From NCBI GenBank assembly GCA_005405945.1, contig BJHW01000001.1:6944001-7008000 (forward strand): a stretch of 64,000 bases of DNA, in the 5' to 3' direction. Made by a program: the position numbers and the translations under genes. Within the stretch, counting starts at the first letter, position 1. Each line of letters opens with the position of its first letter. The notes beneath the pieces were generated by a model. The model was not told the DNA's origin, made no database searches, and saw only the letters and a program-made list of their open reading frames with translations. This DNA comes from Streptomyces violaceusniger. GTDB taxonomy: Bacteria; Actinomycetota; Actinomycetes; Streptomycetales; Streptomycetaceae. Shown in pieces: positions 39,111 to 50,240 of this stretch.

Positions 39111-39824
39111 TCAGTTCTTGCGGTGGCCTATCAGGCGGGGCTTCTGCTCCAGGCCGTCCAGGCCGTGCCAGGCCAGGTTCACCAGGTGGGCGGCGACCTC
39201 GGCCTTCTTGGGTTTGCGGACGTCCAGCCACCACTGGCCGGTCAGGGCGACCATGCCCACCAGGGCCTGGGCGTAGAGGGGGGCCAGTTTGGGGTCGAAG
39301 CCGCGGGCCTTGAATTCCAGGCCCAGGATGTCCTCCACCTGGGTGGCGATATCGCTGATCAGGGAGGCGAAGGTGCCCGTCGACTGGGCGACGGGGGAGT
39401 CGCGGACGAGGATGCGGAAGCCGTCCGTGTACTCCTCGATGTAGTCCAGGAGGGCGAAGGTGGCCTGCTCGCACAGCTCGCGCGGGTGGCCCGCGGTCAG
39501 CGATGTGGTGACCATGTCGAGCATCCGCCGCATCTCGCGGTCCACCACGACCGCGTACAGCCCCTCCTTGCCGCCGAAGTGCTCGTACACCACCGGCTTG
39601 GAGACTCCGGCCTTCGCCGCGATCTCCTCCACCGAGGTGCCCTCGAATCCGCGCTCGGCGAAGAGCGTGCGACCGATGTCCAGCAGCTGCTCCCGGCGCT
39701 CCTTGCCGGTCATCCGGACCCGGCGGGGCCGCCGGGTCCCGGATCCGGAGGACCGGACGGAGGTCCGGCGCGGCCGGTCCTTTTCACCGCTGGTATTACT
39801 GTCGGTCGCCACGCCCTCCATCAT
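39111..39824 (-). CDS. TetR-family regulator, coupled to the desaturase
   Basis: 237 residues. An Arg/Ser-rich N-terminal arm precedes the TetR HTH (REQLLDIGRTLFAERGFEGT, VEEIAAKAGVSKPVVYEHFG). The C-terminal ligand domain follows. Its ATG overlaps the desaturase TGA by 4 bp, so the gene is co-translated with the desaturase and likely represses that operon in response to lipid state; this is inferred from position. A second ATG lies 3 bp downstream. Confidence 0.87.
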   Translation of the reverse strand: MMEGVATDSNTSGEKDRPRRTSVRSSGSGTRRPRRVRMTGKERREQLLDIGRTLFAERGFEGTSVEEIAAKAGVSKPVVYEHFGGKEGLYAVVVDREMRRMLDMVTTSLTAGHPRELCEQATFALLDYIEEYTDGFRILVRDSPVAQSTGTFASLISDIATQVEDILGLEFKARGFDPKLAPLYAQALVGMVALTGQWWLDVRKPKKAEVAAHLVNLAWHGLDGLEQKPRLIGHRKN

Positions 39825-40800
39825 GCCGCTCCGGCGGTCTCCTTCTGACGGCGGGCATCGATACGGTCCTGGCTCGGCCACCGGACGTCATACGCCCAGC
39901 CCGCTTTCTCGAACCAGCGGATGATCCGGGCGCTGGAGTCCAGCTGCCCCCGCATCACCCCGTGCCGGGCGCAGGTCGGGTCCGCGTGGTGCAGGTTGTG
40001 CCAGGACTCGCCGCACGAGAGCACCGCGAGCCACCACACATTGCCCGAACGGTCCCGCGACTTGAACGGGCGCTTGCCCACCGCGTGGCAGATCGAGTTG
40101 ATCGACCAGGTCACATGGTGCAGCAAAGCCACCCGGACGAGTGACCCCCAGAAGAAGGCGGTCGCCGCGCCCTGCCAGGACCAGGTCACCAGTCCGCCGA
40201 TCACCGGCGGCAGCATCAGGGAGATCACGGTCCACACCACGAACTGCCGGGAGATCGCCCGGATGGCGCCGTCCTTGATCAGATCCGGTGCGTATTTGGA
40301 CTGCGGCGTCTGCTCCTCATCGAACATCCAGCCGATATGGGCCCACCACAACCCCTTCAGCAGGGCCGGAACGGTCTCGCCGTACCGCCACGGGGAGTGC
40401 GGGTCGCCCTCCGCGTCGGAGAACTTGTGGTGCTTGCGGTGATCGGCCACCCAGCGGACCAGCGGTCCCTCCACGGCCAGCGACCCCGCGATCGCCAGCG
40501 CGATCCGCAGGGGCCGCTTCGCCTTGAACGAGCCATGGGTGAAGTAGCGGTGGAAGCCGATCGTGATGCCGTGGCAGCCGATGTAGTACATCGACACCAG
40601 CAGCGCCAGATCCAGCCAGCTGACCCCCAGCCCCAGGCCAGGGGAACGGCCGCGACCAGCGCGACGAAGGGGACGGTGATGAACAGGAGAAGGGTGATCT
40701 GTTCGATGGAGCGCTTGCTGTCCCCGCCGAGCGTGGCGGAGGGAAGCGGGGCCTCCTGGGCCTTCGGCGTGTCGTTGACCACGTCGGGGCTTGCAGTCAT
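39821..40800 (-). CDS. Acyl-CoA/fatty-acid delta-9 desaturase (frameshifted in this assembly)
   Basis: About 326 residues after restoring one base in the C run at 40624-40628. Membrane di-iron desaturase with all three His boxes: FHRYFTH, DHRKHHKFSDAEGDP and ESWHNLHHADP. Two hydrophobic hairpins flank them. It inserts a double bond in saturated acyl chains and so tunes membrane fluidity. ATG at 40800 with GAGGGA just upstream. First gene of an operon with tetR; divergent from ppc. The shift (PLAWGWG-VSWLDL) falls in the first hydrophobic region. Confidence 0.92.
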
Positions 40801-40849
40801 GGGATCCCTCGTGGGGCTCGGGGGCATGGCTACGGATCCGTAACCTACG

Positions 40850-40890
40850 GCGTCGTAAGTATGGCAGGGCCGGGAAGCGGGGCAATAGGG
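40850..40890 (-). promoter_or_regulatory. Putative desaturase promoter
   Basis: Read on the minus strand, TTGCCC, 16 bp, CATACT forms a plausible -35/-10 pair in the desaturase-ppc spacer. It is preceded by CCCTAT, the motif also seen near 2575 and 26852. Confidence 0.4.
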
Positions 40891-41047
40891 CTCTGGTCTC
40901 ACCCAGGGTCGTGCCGCCTATCCTGGTGAGCGTCGGACAGCGCGGTCCGCACATGGCCGAAAGCACCGGGTCAGCAGCCCGCGGCGCCCACCGTGCCCGC
41001 TCTGACGCCGCGCTTCGAACCCCGTTCACTGCAAGGAGCCCGCACCT

Positions 41048-43768
<2,721 letters not shown>

Positions 43769-43780
43769 CGACGGCGTGAC

Positions 43781-43825
43781 CCGGGGCGGGGCCCCGCTCC
43801 CCTCGGGAGCGGGGCCCCACCCCGG
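43781..43825 (+). terminator. ppc terminator
   Basis: A 14-bp perfect stem (43788-43801 with 43805-43818, loop CTC) extended by CCGGGG/CCCCGG beyond a one-base bulge, 13 bp past the ppc stop. Confidence 0.85.
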
Positions 43826-43829
43826 GTGT

Positions 43830-44377
43830 GTGGTTGATGAGTTCCCCGGGGGCTCCGCCCCCGGCCCCCGCCGGGCAGCAGGCTTCGCCGCTGCCCGGCA
43901 ACGCCGCTGGTCGGTGCGTCGGTGCGTCGGTGCGCGGCCAGCTGGCCCCCGGCGGAAGCCCGAAACGCGCGCAGCGCCCTCCGGAGCTCCACCGCGCCCT
44001 CTTCCCCGCCGCGACGGCGGCTTTTCTTTCCCGCCGCGACGGCGAGGCCCCCCTGTGTCGGTGTTCGGCGGTGCCGAACTGCTCAAGCCGCGGGGTGGTC
44101 GCACCGTGGTGGGGGGGTGCCGGGGATGCGCGCCGGGTTGGCCCGTCCGTGGGCTGTCTTCGCTGCGTGCGCTCCGGCGTTGCGCGGCACGACTTCCCTG
44201 CTGGGGATGGGGTTTCTCTGCCGGGCGCGGCTTTTCGTCCCCGCCGCGACGGCGAGGCCCCTGTGGCGGTGTTCGGCGGTGCCGAACTGCTCAAGCCGCC
44301 GGGGCGGTCGCATCACGACGGCGGGGTGGTCCCGGGACGAAGAGCGAGCCAAGACCCAGCGGGGGACCCGGTGAGCG
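43830..44377. repeat. Gene-free GC-rich tract with two copies of a hairpin-bearing repeat
   Basis: Between ppc and a convergent membrane-protein gene. It holds a 10-bp hairpin at 43870-43899. It also has two copies of a ~70-bp block (about 44034-44105 and 44242-44313), each with the palindrome GTTCGGC-GGT-GCCGAAC followed by TGCTCAAGCCG; palindromes at 44063-44079 and 44271-44287. A third partial copy of the CCGCCGCGACGGCG lead lies near 44010. Frames through it have no usable codon bias. Confidence 0.75.
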
Positions 44378-44896
44378 CTACAGCGTAAGCGTGGCGAAGG
44401 AGGCGCCCAACAGCGCCGCGCCCAGCAGGCCCATGGCCCAGCCCGTGCGGCGTAGGCCGAGGCCGCCCGCGACGATCAGGGAGGTGAGGAGGAGGGAGCC
44501 GCCGAAGGGGACCCAGGCGTGGAGGATGCCGGCGGAGCCGGTGCGGACGGCGTGGTCCGTGCCGGGCTTGAGGGTCACCGGCACCCGGTCGCCCGTCCCG
44601 TTCGTGACCGCCTCGTCGATCCGTACCCGGCCACGGGACTTGCCGCCCTCGTCGGCCGGGGTGAAGGAGCCGGTGCACCATTCGTCGCCGCAGTTGGAGA
44701 CCGTGACGGTGCCGCGCTCAAGCCCCTTGGTCAGCATGGACGGCTTGGCGTCGCCCCAGGAGGACCACACCCCGGCAACCAGGATCAGCAGCGCGACGAG
44801 CGCCATTGCCACGTTCTTCGCCAGCAACAGGAACCCGTACGCGCTCTCGCCCGCCCGCCGCGTACGGCTGCGCTTGGTCACACCGGTGGAAGCCAT
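44378..44896 (-). CDS. Membrane protein with extracytoplasmic domain, unknown function
   Basis: 172 residues: basic N-terminus, a membrane helix (NVAMALVALLILVAGVW), an exterior domain of about 80 residues with two Cys close together (SNCGDEWCTGSFTP; possible disulfide) and two C-terminal helices (GGSLLLTSLIVAGGLGL and WAMGLLGAALLGASFATL). ATG at 44896. Not recognised; gene order next to pth may simply be conserved. Confidence 0.7.
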   Translation of the reverse strand: MASTGVTKRSRTRRAGESAYGFLLLAKNVAMALVALLILVAGVWSSWGDAKPSMLTKGLERGTVTVSNCGDEWCTGSFTPADEGGKSRGRVRIDEAVTNGTGDRVPVTLKPGTDHAVRTGSAGILHAWVPFGGSLLLTSLIVAGGLGLRRTGWAMGLLGAALLGASFATLTL

Positions 44897-44965
44897 GGCG
44901 GCGATCCTCGCCATCCCCGGCCCGCCGGTCAACCTTCCGCCGAACAAACGGGCGAACGGCGTTTT

Positions 44966-45556
44966 TCAGGAGTTGTACGTCCCCTGCGCGCGCTCCAGCC
45001 CGTCCACGATGAGCGTCTCCACCGCATCCGCCGCGCGGTCCACGAAGTAGTCCAACTCCCGGCGCTCCGCAGCGGAGAAGTCCTTCAGGACGAACGCCGC
45101 GACATCCATCCGGCCCGGCGGACGGCCGATTCCGAAGCGCACCCGGCAGTAGTCCGCCCCCAGCGATTTGGTGATCGACTTCAGCCCATTGTGGCCATTG
45201 TCACCCCCGCCGATCTTCAACCGCAGTGCCCCGTAATCGATGTCCAATTCGTCATGGACGGCCACGACATGACCGACCGGCACCTTGTAGAAGTCGCGCA
45301 GCGCGGTCACCGGACCGCCCGAGAGGTTCATGAAGGACATCGGCTTGGCGACCACGACGCGGCGGCTCGCCGGTCCCGGCGGACCCACCCGGCCCTCCAC
45401 GACCTGGGCCCGCGACTTGTGCGCCTTGAAACGGGCGCCCATCCGCTCCGCCAGCAGATCGGCCACCATGAAGCCGACGTTGTGGCGGTTGCCCGCGTAA
45501 CTGCCGCCGGGGTTGCCGAGGCCCACCACAAGCCAAGGGCTCGTGTCGTCCGTCAT
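44966..45556 (-). CDS. pth: Peptidyl-tRNA hydrolase
   Basis: 196 residues. Recycles peptidyl-tRNA dropped from ribosomes. The signature GLGNPGGSYAGNRHNVGFMV holds the catalytic His; MSFMNLSG, the DELDIDYGALRLK Asp and GDNGHNGLKSI complete the active site. ATG at 45556. Downstream of rplY with a hairpin in the 88-bp gap, so partly uncoupled from it. Confidence 0.95.
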   Translation of the reverse strand: MTDDTSPWLVVGLGNPGGSYAGNRHNVGFMVADLLAERMGARFKAHKSRAQVVEGRVGPPGPASRRVVVAKPMSFMNLSGGPVTALRDFYKVPVGHVVAVHDELDIDYGALRLKIGGGDNGHNGLKSITKSLGADYCRVRFGIGRPPGRMDVAAFVLKDFSAAERRELDYFVDRAADAVETLIVDGLERAQGTYNS

Positions 45557-45578
45557 CTGGATGTCTCTCCTTGAGGAC

Positions 45579-45616
45579 GGCCGCCGCCCCGCACCCCAGG
45601 GGGCGGGACGGCGGCC
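45579..45616 (-). terminator. Hairpin between rplY and pth
   Basis: GGCCGCCG (45579-45586) pairs with CGGCGGCC (45609-45616), with inner CCCC/GGGG pairing. It lies after the rplY stop and just upstream of pth, so a terminator or attenuator. Confidence 0.6.
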
Positions 45617-45644
45617 GGAGAAGCGAAAAGGGAGCAGCCGCAGA

Positions 45645-46244
45645 TTACGCCTCGGCGCCCTCGCCCTCGCCCTCGGCGCCCTCCTCGGCCGGGGCCTCGG
45701 CCTGGGCGGCGACCACCTGCAGCACGGCCACGTCCTCCTCGACGGCCAGCGTGGTGCCCGCCGGGAGGGTGATGTCCTTGGCGTGGATGGTGGCACCCGC
45801 GTCCAGGCCCGCGATGGAGACGGTGACCGACTCCGGGATGTGGGTCGCCTCGGTCTCGACCGGCAGGGCGTTCAGCAGGTGCTCGAGCAGGTTGCCACCC
45901 GGGGCCAGGTCGCCCTCGATGTGGATCGGCACCTCGACGGTGACCTTCTCGCCCTTCTGCACCAGCAGCAGGTCGACGTGCTCCAGCACGCCGATCTTGA
46001 TGGGGTGACGCTGCACGGCCTTCGGGATGACCAGCTCGTCCTTGCCGCCCTCGACGTCCAGACGGATCAGCACGTTCGGGGTCTTCAGCGCCATCAGCAG
46101 GTCGTGCGCCGGCAGCGTGACATGCAGCGGCTCGACGCCGTGGCCGTAGACCACGCCGGGAACGCGCTCGGCGGCACGGGCACGGCGGGCGGCACCCTTG
46201 CCGAACTCGGTACGGGGCTTAGCGGAGATCTTGACCTCGGCCAT
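45645..46244 (-). CDS. rplY: Ribosomal protein bL25 (CTC form)
   Basis: 199 residues, the long general-stress (CTC) form: an N-terminal L25 domain binding 5S rRNA (KISAKPRTEFGKGAARRARA, VPGVVYGHGVEPLHV) and a C-terminal TL5 domain, ending in an acidic Glu/Gly/Ala tail. ATG at 46244 with GAGGAG 7 nt upstream. Part of the glmU-prs-rplY-pth cluster on one strand, separated from prs by a terminator. Confidence 0.95.
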   Translation of the reverse strand: MAEVKISAKPRTEFGKGAARRARAAERVPGVVYGHGVEPLHVTLPAHDLLMALKTPNVLIRLDVEGGKDELVIPKAVQRHPIKIGVLEHVDLLLVQKGEKVTVEVPIHIEGDLAPGGNLLEHLLNALPVETEATHIPESVTVSIAGLDAGATIHAKDITLPAGTTLAVEEDVAVLQVVAAQAEAPAEEGAEGEGEGAEA

Positions 46245-46410
46245 GGGGCACTCCTCGTAGATCGTTTACGGTGTGTGGGCGTCACCCGGCCCACGACAGA
46301 CCTGCTACGAAGAGCGCGTCGATAACGGACAGCCGCGGTAAGAAGCGGCCTCCCTCGCCGAGCAACCCCACGATTCTACCAATGGCCGAGGGCGCCTGGA
46401 GCCAACGGCT

Positions 46411-46438
46411 GAGGCCACCCCCTCACGGGAGTGGCCTC
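46411..46438 (-). terminator. prs terminator
   Basis: GAGGCCAC (46411-46418) pairs with GTGGCCTC (46431-46438), with CCC/GGG pairing inside, 28 bp past the prs stop. Confidence 0.7.
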
Positions 46439-46466
46439 TACGTCCGGTCCGGGGAGGTTAAGCCGC

Positions 46467-47444
46467 TCACGCGTGCTCCTCGAACAGGCTGGTCACCGAG
46501 CCGTCCTCGAAGACCTCCTGGACCGCGCGGGCGATCGTCGGCGCCATCGACAGCACGGTCACCTTGTCCAGCTCCACCTCGTTCGGGGTCGGCAGGGTGT
46601 TGGTGAAGACGAACTCACTGACCTTGGAGTTCTTCAGCCGGTCCGCGGCCGGACCCGACAGCACACCGTGGGTGGCGGTCACGATCACGTCCTCCGCGCC
46701 GTTCGCGAACAGCGCATCCGCCGCCGCGCAGATGGTGCCACCGGTGTCGATCATGTCGTCGACCAGCACACACACCCGGCCCCGCACATCGCCGACCACC
46801 TCGTGCACCGTGACCTGGTTGGCCACGTCCGGGTCCCGCCGCTTGTGCACGATCGCCAGCGGCGCGCCCAGCCGATCGCACCAGCGGTCCGCCACCCGCA
46901 CCCGGCCGGCGTCCGGCGACACCACGGTGAGCTTGGACTTGTCGACCTTGGCGCCCACGTAGTCCGCGAGCACCGGCAGCGCGAAGAGGTGGTCCACCGG
47001 GCCGTCGAAGAAGCCCTGGATCTGGTCGGTGTGCAGATCGACCGTGAGGATCCGGTCGGCACCCGCCGTCTTCAGCATGTCGGCGACCAGCCGCGCCGAG
47101 ATCGGCTCACGGCCACGGTGCTTCTTGTCCTGACGGGCGTAGCCGTAGAACGGAACGATCACCGTGATCGAGCGCGCGGAGGCCCGCTTCAGCGCATCGA
47201 TCATGATGAGCTGCTCCATGATCCACTTATTGATCGGAGTCGTGTGGCTCTGGATCAAAAAGCAGTCGGCACCGCGCGCCGACTCCTGGAAGCGGACGTA
47301 GATCTCGCCGTTGGCGAAGTCGAATGCCTTGGTCGGGACCAAGCTGACGCCCAACTCATGGGCGACCTCCTCGGCCAGCTCGGGGTGGGCGCGGCCGGAG
47401 AAGAGCATCAGCTTCTTCTCGCCGGTCGTCTTGATCCCGGTCAC
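46467..47444 (-). CDS. prs: Ribose-phosphate pyrophosphokinase
   Basis: 325 residues. Makes PRPP from ribose-5-phosphate and ATP for nucleotides, His and Trp. KLMLFSGRAHPELAEEVAHE, the DLHTDQIQGFF site and the PRPP loop VDDMIDTGGT are all present. GTG at 47444 with AAGGAGA upstream. 71 bp after glmU, with a 7-bp hairpin at 47485-47504 in the gap. Confidence 0.96.
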   Translation of the reverse strand: MTGIKTTGEKKLMLFSGRAHPELAEEVAHELGVSLVPTKAFDFANGEIYVRFQESARGADCFLIQSHTTPINKWIMEQLIMIDALKRASARSITVIVPFYGYARQDKKHRGREPISARLVADMLKTAGADRILTVDLHTDQIQGFFDGPVDHLFALPVLADYVGAKVDKSKLTVVSPDAGRVRVADRWCDRLGAPLAIVHKRRDPDVANQVTVHEVVGDVRGRVCVLVDDMIDTGGTICAAADALFANGAEDVIVTATHGVLSGPAADRLKNSKVSEFVFTNTLPTPNEVELDKVTVLSMAPTIARAVQEVFEDGSVTSLFEEHA

Positions 47445-47515
47445 AACAAGTCTCCTTGGATGTCACTTTGGTGCACTTCTCACCGTACGCCCCGCACGGC
47501 GTACCTGTGCACATG

Positions 47516-48973
47516 TCACGGCTGGCCCTCGTCCTCCCGACGAGCGGCCTCGGCGGCTCGTGCCGCGGCGCTTCCGGGACGCTTGCGGGCGACCCAGCCC
47601 TCGATGTTCCGCTGCTGTCCGCGTGCGACGGCGAGCGAGCCCGGGGGCACATCCTTGGTGATGACCGATCCGGCGGCGGTGTAAGCGCCGTCCCCGATCG
47701 TGACGGGAGCCACAAGCATGTTGTCGGCCCCGGTCCGGCAGTGGCTGCCGATGGTGGTGTGGTGCTTGTTCACACCGTCGTAGTTCACGAAGACACTGGC
47801 GGCGCCGATGTTGGTCTGCTCGCCGATCGTCGCGTCGCCCACGTACGACAGATGCGGCACCTTGGTGCCCTCGCCGATCGTGGCGTTCTTCATCTCCACG
47901 TACGTGCCCGCCTTGGCCTTGGCCCCCAGCCGGGTCCCGGGGCGCAGATATGTGTACGGCCCCACGTTCGCCCTCGCGCCGATCTCCGCACCCTGCGCGA
48001 CGGTGAACGAGACGACCGCGCCCCGGCCGACGGTGGTGTCGGTGAGCCGGGAGTCCGGCCCGACCTCGGCGTCCGTGGCCAGGTGGGTGGCCCCCAGCAG
48101 CTGGGTGCCCGGGTGGACCAGCGCGTCCGGCTCGAAGGTGACGGTCACGTCGATCCAGGTGGTGGCCGGGTCGACGACGGTCACCCCGCTCAGCATCGCC
48201 CGCTCCAGCAGCCGCTCGTTCAGCAGCCTGCGGGCCTCGGCCAGCTGGACGCGGTTGTTGATCCCGACGATCTCGCGGTGGTCGCCCGCCACACACGCGC
48301 CCACCCGGTGCCCGGCCTCGCGCAGGATGCCGAGCACATCGGTGAGGTACTCCTCGCCCTGGCTGTTGTCGGTGCGCACCTTGCCGAGCGCGTCGGTGAG
48401 CAGCTGGGCGTCGAAGGCGAAGACCCCGGAGTTGATCTCGCGGATCGCGCGCTGCGCGTCGGTCGCGTCCTTGTGCTCCACGATCGCGGTGACGGCGCCG
48501 GTCGCGTCCTCCCGCACGATCCGGCCGTAGCCGGTGGCGTCGGGGACCTCGGCGGACAGCACGGTCACGGCGTTGCCGTCGGCGTCGTGGGCCGCGGCGA
48601 GCCGCTGGAGCGTCTCGCCCGTCAGCAGCGGGGTGTCGCCGCAGACGACGATCACGGTGCCGTCGAGGGCGACCCCGCTGTCGGACAGCTCCTCCAGGCC
48701 CATCCGTACGGCGTGCCCGGTGCCGTTCTGCTCGTGCTGGACGGCGGTGCGCACCTCGGCGTCGATCTCGGCCAGATGCGCGGAGACCTGCTCCCGGGCG
48801 TGGCCGACCACGACCACGAGATGCTCGGGGGAGAGCTCGCGGGAGGCGGCGACGACATGCCCGACGAGGGAGCGGCCGCAGAGGGCGTGCAGAACCTTCG
48901 GGGTCGCCGATTTCATGCGGGTGCCCTCACCCGCTGCGAGGACGACGACGGCTGCCGGGCGGTTGGCGCTCAC
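47516..48973 (-). CDS. glmU: Bifunctional UDP-GlcNAc pyrophosphorylase / glucosamine-1-phosphate acetyltransferase
   Basis: 485 residues. The N-terminal uridylyltransferase has VVVLAAGEGTRMKSA and IVVCGDTPLLTGETL; the C-terminal half is a left-handed beta-helix of hexapeptide repeats (VGPDSRLTDTTVG, IGARANVGPYTYLRPG), ending in an acidic tail. It supplies UDP-GlcNAc for peptidoglycan. GTG at 48973. tRNA-Gln lies upstream in the same direction. Confidence 0.95.
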   Translation of the reverse strand: MSANRPAAVVVLAAGEGTRMKSATPKVLHALCGRSLVGHVVAASRELSPEHLVVVVGHAREQVSAHLAEIDAEVRTAVQHEQNGTGHAVRMGLEELSDSGVALDGTVIVVCGDTPLLTGETLQRLAAAHDADGNAVTVLSAEVPDATGYGRIVREDATGAVTAIVEHKDATDAQRAIREINSGVFAFDAQLLTDALGKVRTDNSQGEEYLTDVLGILREAGHRVGACVAGDHREIVGINNRVQLAEARRLLNERLLERAMLSGVTVVDPATTWIDVTVTFEPDALVHPGTQLLGATHLATDAEVGPDSRLTDTTVGRGAVVSFTVAQGAEIGARANVGPYTYLRPGTRLGAKAKAGTYVEMKNATIGEGTKVPHLSYVGDATIGEQTNIGAASVFVNYDGVNKHHTTIGSHCRTGADNMLVAPVTIGDGAYTAAGSVITKDVPPGSLAVARGQQRNIEGWVARKRPGSAAARAAEAARREDEGQP

Positions 48974-49090
48974 GGGTGTGCCCTTCGGCTTCGGGGGTGG
49001 ACACCCGCAGGATACCGAGAGGTTTCCGGGCGGAAAGGAAGGAGGGTCCCGAGCCGGGCGGTGCCGGTCGGTCAGGACCCGAACTTAGGG

Positions 49091-49162
49091 CTCCCCTGCC
49101 AGGACTCGAACCTGGAACAAAGCGTCCAAAGCGCCACGTGTTGCCCATTACACCACAGGGGA
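49091..49162 (-). tRNA. tRNA-Gln (anticodon UUG)
   Basis: A complete cloverleaf of 72 nt. The acceptor pairs TCCCCTG with CAGGGGA, the anticodon loop reads CTTTGGA (TTG) and the T arm is CCAGG-TTCGAGT-CCTGG. CCA is not encoded. Upstream of glmU, 117 bp before its start. Confidence 0.95.
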
Positions 49163-49190
49163 TGGCAAAAGGTGCCAAATCGGACAACCG

Positions 49191-50084
49191 CTAAATCGTC
49201 GACCTGGCCCCCACCACTATGCCGTACCACCAGCCTTCGATGCGACGGTATAGGTCAGCTCCTTGGAGGACACGGACCACCAGGCACCCTCGGTATCCCT
49301 CGCCGACGTTCTTGCGGACGGTCTTCGGGTTGTGCTTCTTCAGTGTTGTCCGTTCCAGGGTGGTGACGTCCACGCCGATGGTCTCCGCCCAGTATCGCTC
49401 CGCCTCCGCCACCTGGGCCGATTCGTGGATCATCACGCGAAAGCGCAACCGTGCCGGTTCTATGCCGAGCAGAGCGAGCCAGGCGAGATAGAGCTGGATC
49501 ATGTCGGGGTCACTGTTGATGAAGATGACCGCTTCCCTGAGGCTGTAGGGCTTGCTCTTGCCGCCCTCGGACCAGTACAACCCCACGCCCACCAGGAACA
49601 GCTCGCGGTCGGTGAGTGTCCCGATCTCCCGCGCCGCCGCGAGCTTCGTCTGCTGCCGCTCGATCTCCCGCCGTCGCATCGTCGGCTCCCACCCCCGCTT
49701 GGCGATCGCCGACGCCTCCTCCCGGGTGCGGGGCGGGCGGTCCGGTTTCGGCAGGTCGCGGACCCAGAGGGAGATGGAGCTCTTGGAGCAGCCCAGCTCC
49801 AGCTGGATCCTGTCGTAGGTCATCCCCTGGAGCCGCATCTCGCGCGCCCTGGCCCGTAGGTCGTCCTTGGCGTTGGGGCGCTTGGTCCACTCGGGTGGCG
49901 GCTCGCCCTCCAGGAGGCGGTTCAGGATGTCGTTGTTGCTCACCTTCAGCCGGTCGCGGATCTGTCTGCGGCTCAGCCCCTCCCTCCGTAATGCGATCGC
50001 CCGTTCTCTGAGTTCTTCGAACGTGGTCGTCCCGTCGAGCAGGCCGCCCACGCTGTCGCCGTCGCGGCGCCGTGGTTCGCTCAT
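49191..50084 (-). CDS. Double helix-turn-helix protein with LAGLIDADG-like C-terminal domain
   Basis: 298 residues. Two HTH-like segments occur in tandem: RERAIALRREGLSRRQIRDR (about 27-60) and ARAREMRLQGMTYDRIQLEL with CSKSSISLWVRDL (about 75-115). The C-terminal ~150 residues read GVGLYWSEGGKS, then FINSDPDMIQLYLAWLALLG, and later LVVRVLQGADLYRRIEGWW; this is the pattern of single-chain LAGLIDADG-fold proteins. The first motif replaces the usual acidic residue pair with SEGG, so one acidic residue is kept. Start ATG 50084 (GTG 50090 possible). It begins 29 bp from tRNA-Gln on the same strand. Could be a regulator (as WhiA) or nuclease; unproven. Confidence 0.65.
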   Translation of the reverse strand: MSEPRRRDGDSVGGLLDGTTTFEELRERAIALRREGLSRRQIRDRLKVSNNDILNRLLEGEPPPEWTKRPNAKDDLRARAREMRLQGMTYDRIQLELGCSKSSISLWVRDLPKPDRPPRTREEASAIAKRGWEPTMRRREIERQQTKLAAAREIGTLTDRELFLVGVGLYWSEGGKSKPYSLREAVIFINSDPDMIQLYLAWLALLGIEPARLRFRVMIHESAQVAEAERYWAETIGVDVTTLERTTLKKHNPKTVRKNVGEGYRGCLVVRVLQGADLYRRIEGWWYGIVVGARSTI

Positions 50085-50240
50085 GGCCACAGGGTCGTTC
50101 GCCGTCCGGGCGCGACTGGGCGAAAACGTGAGCGATTCATTCGTTCGAGTTAAATGGGTGGTTTTGCCTGGTGTTCGAGTCTCTTATGCGCCGCCGTGTC
50201 ACCGGGAAAAGCGCTGGCGCCCGGCCGTAGGCTGGTCGCT

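Noticed and set aside
49091..50084. Integrative element at tRNA-Gln
   Set aside because: The adjacent protein has no tyrosine- or serine-recombinase motif, there is no duplicated tRNA 3' end in the window, and the neighbours are core genes.
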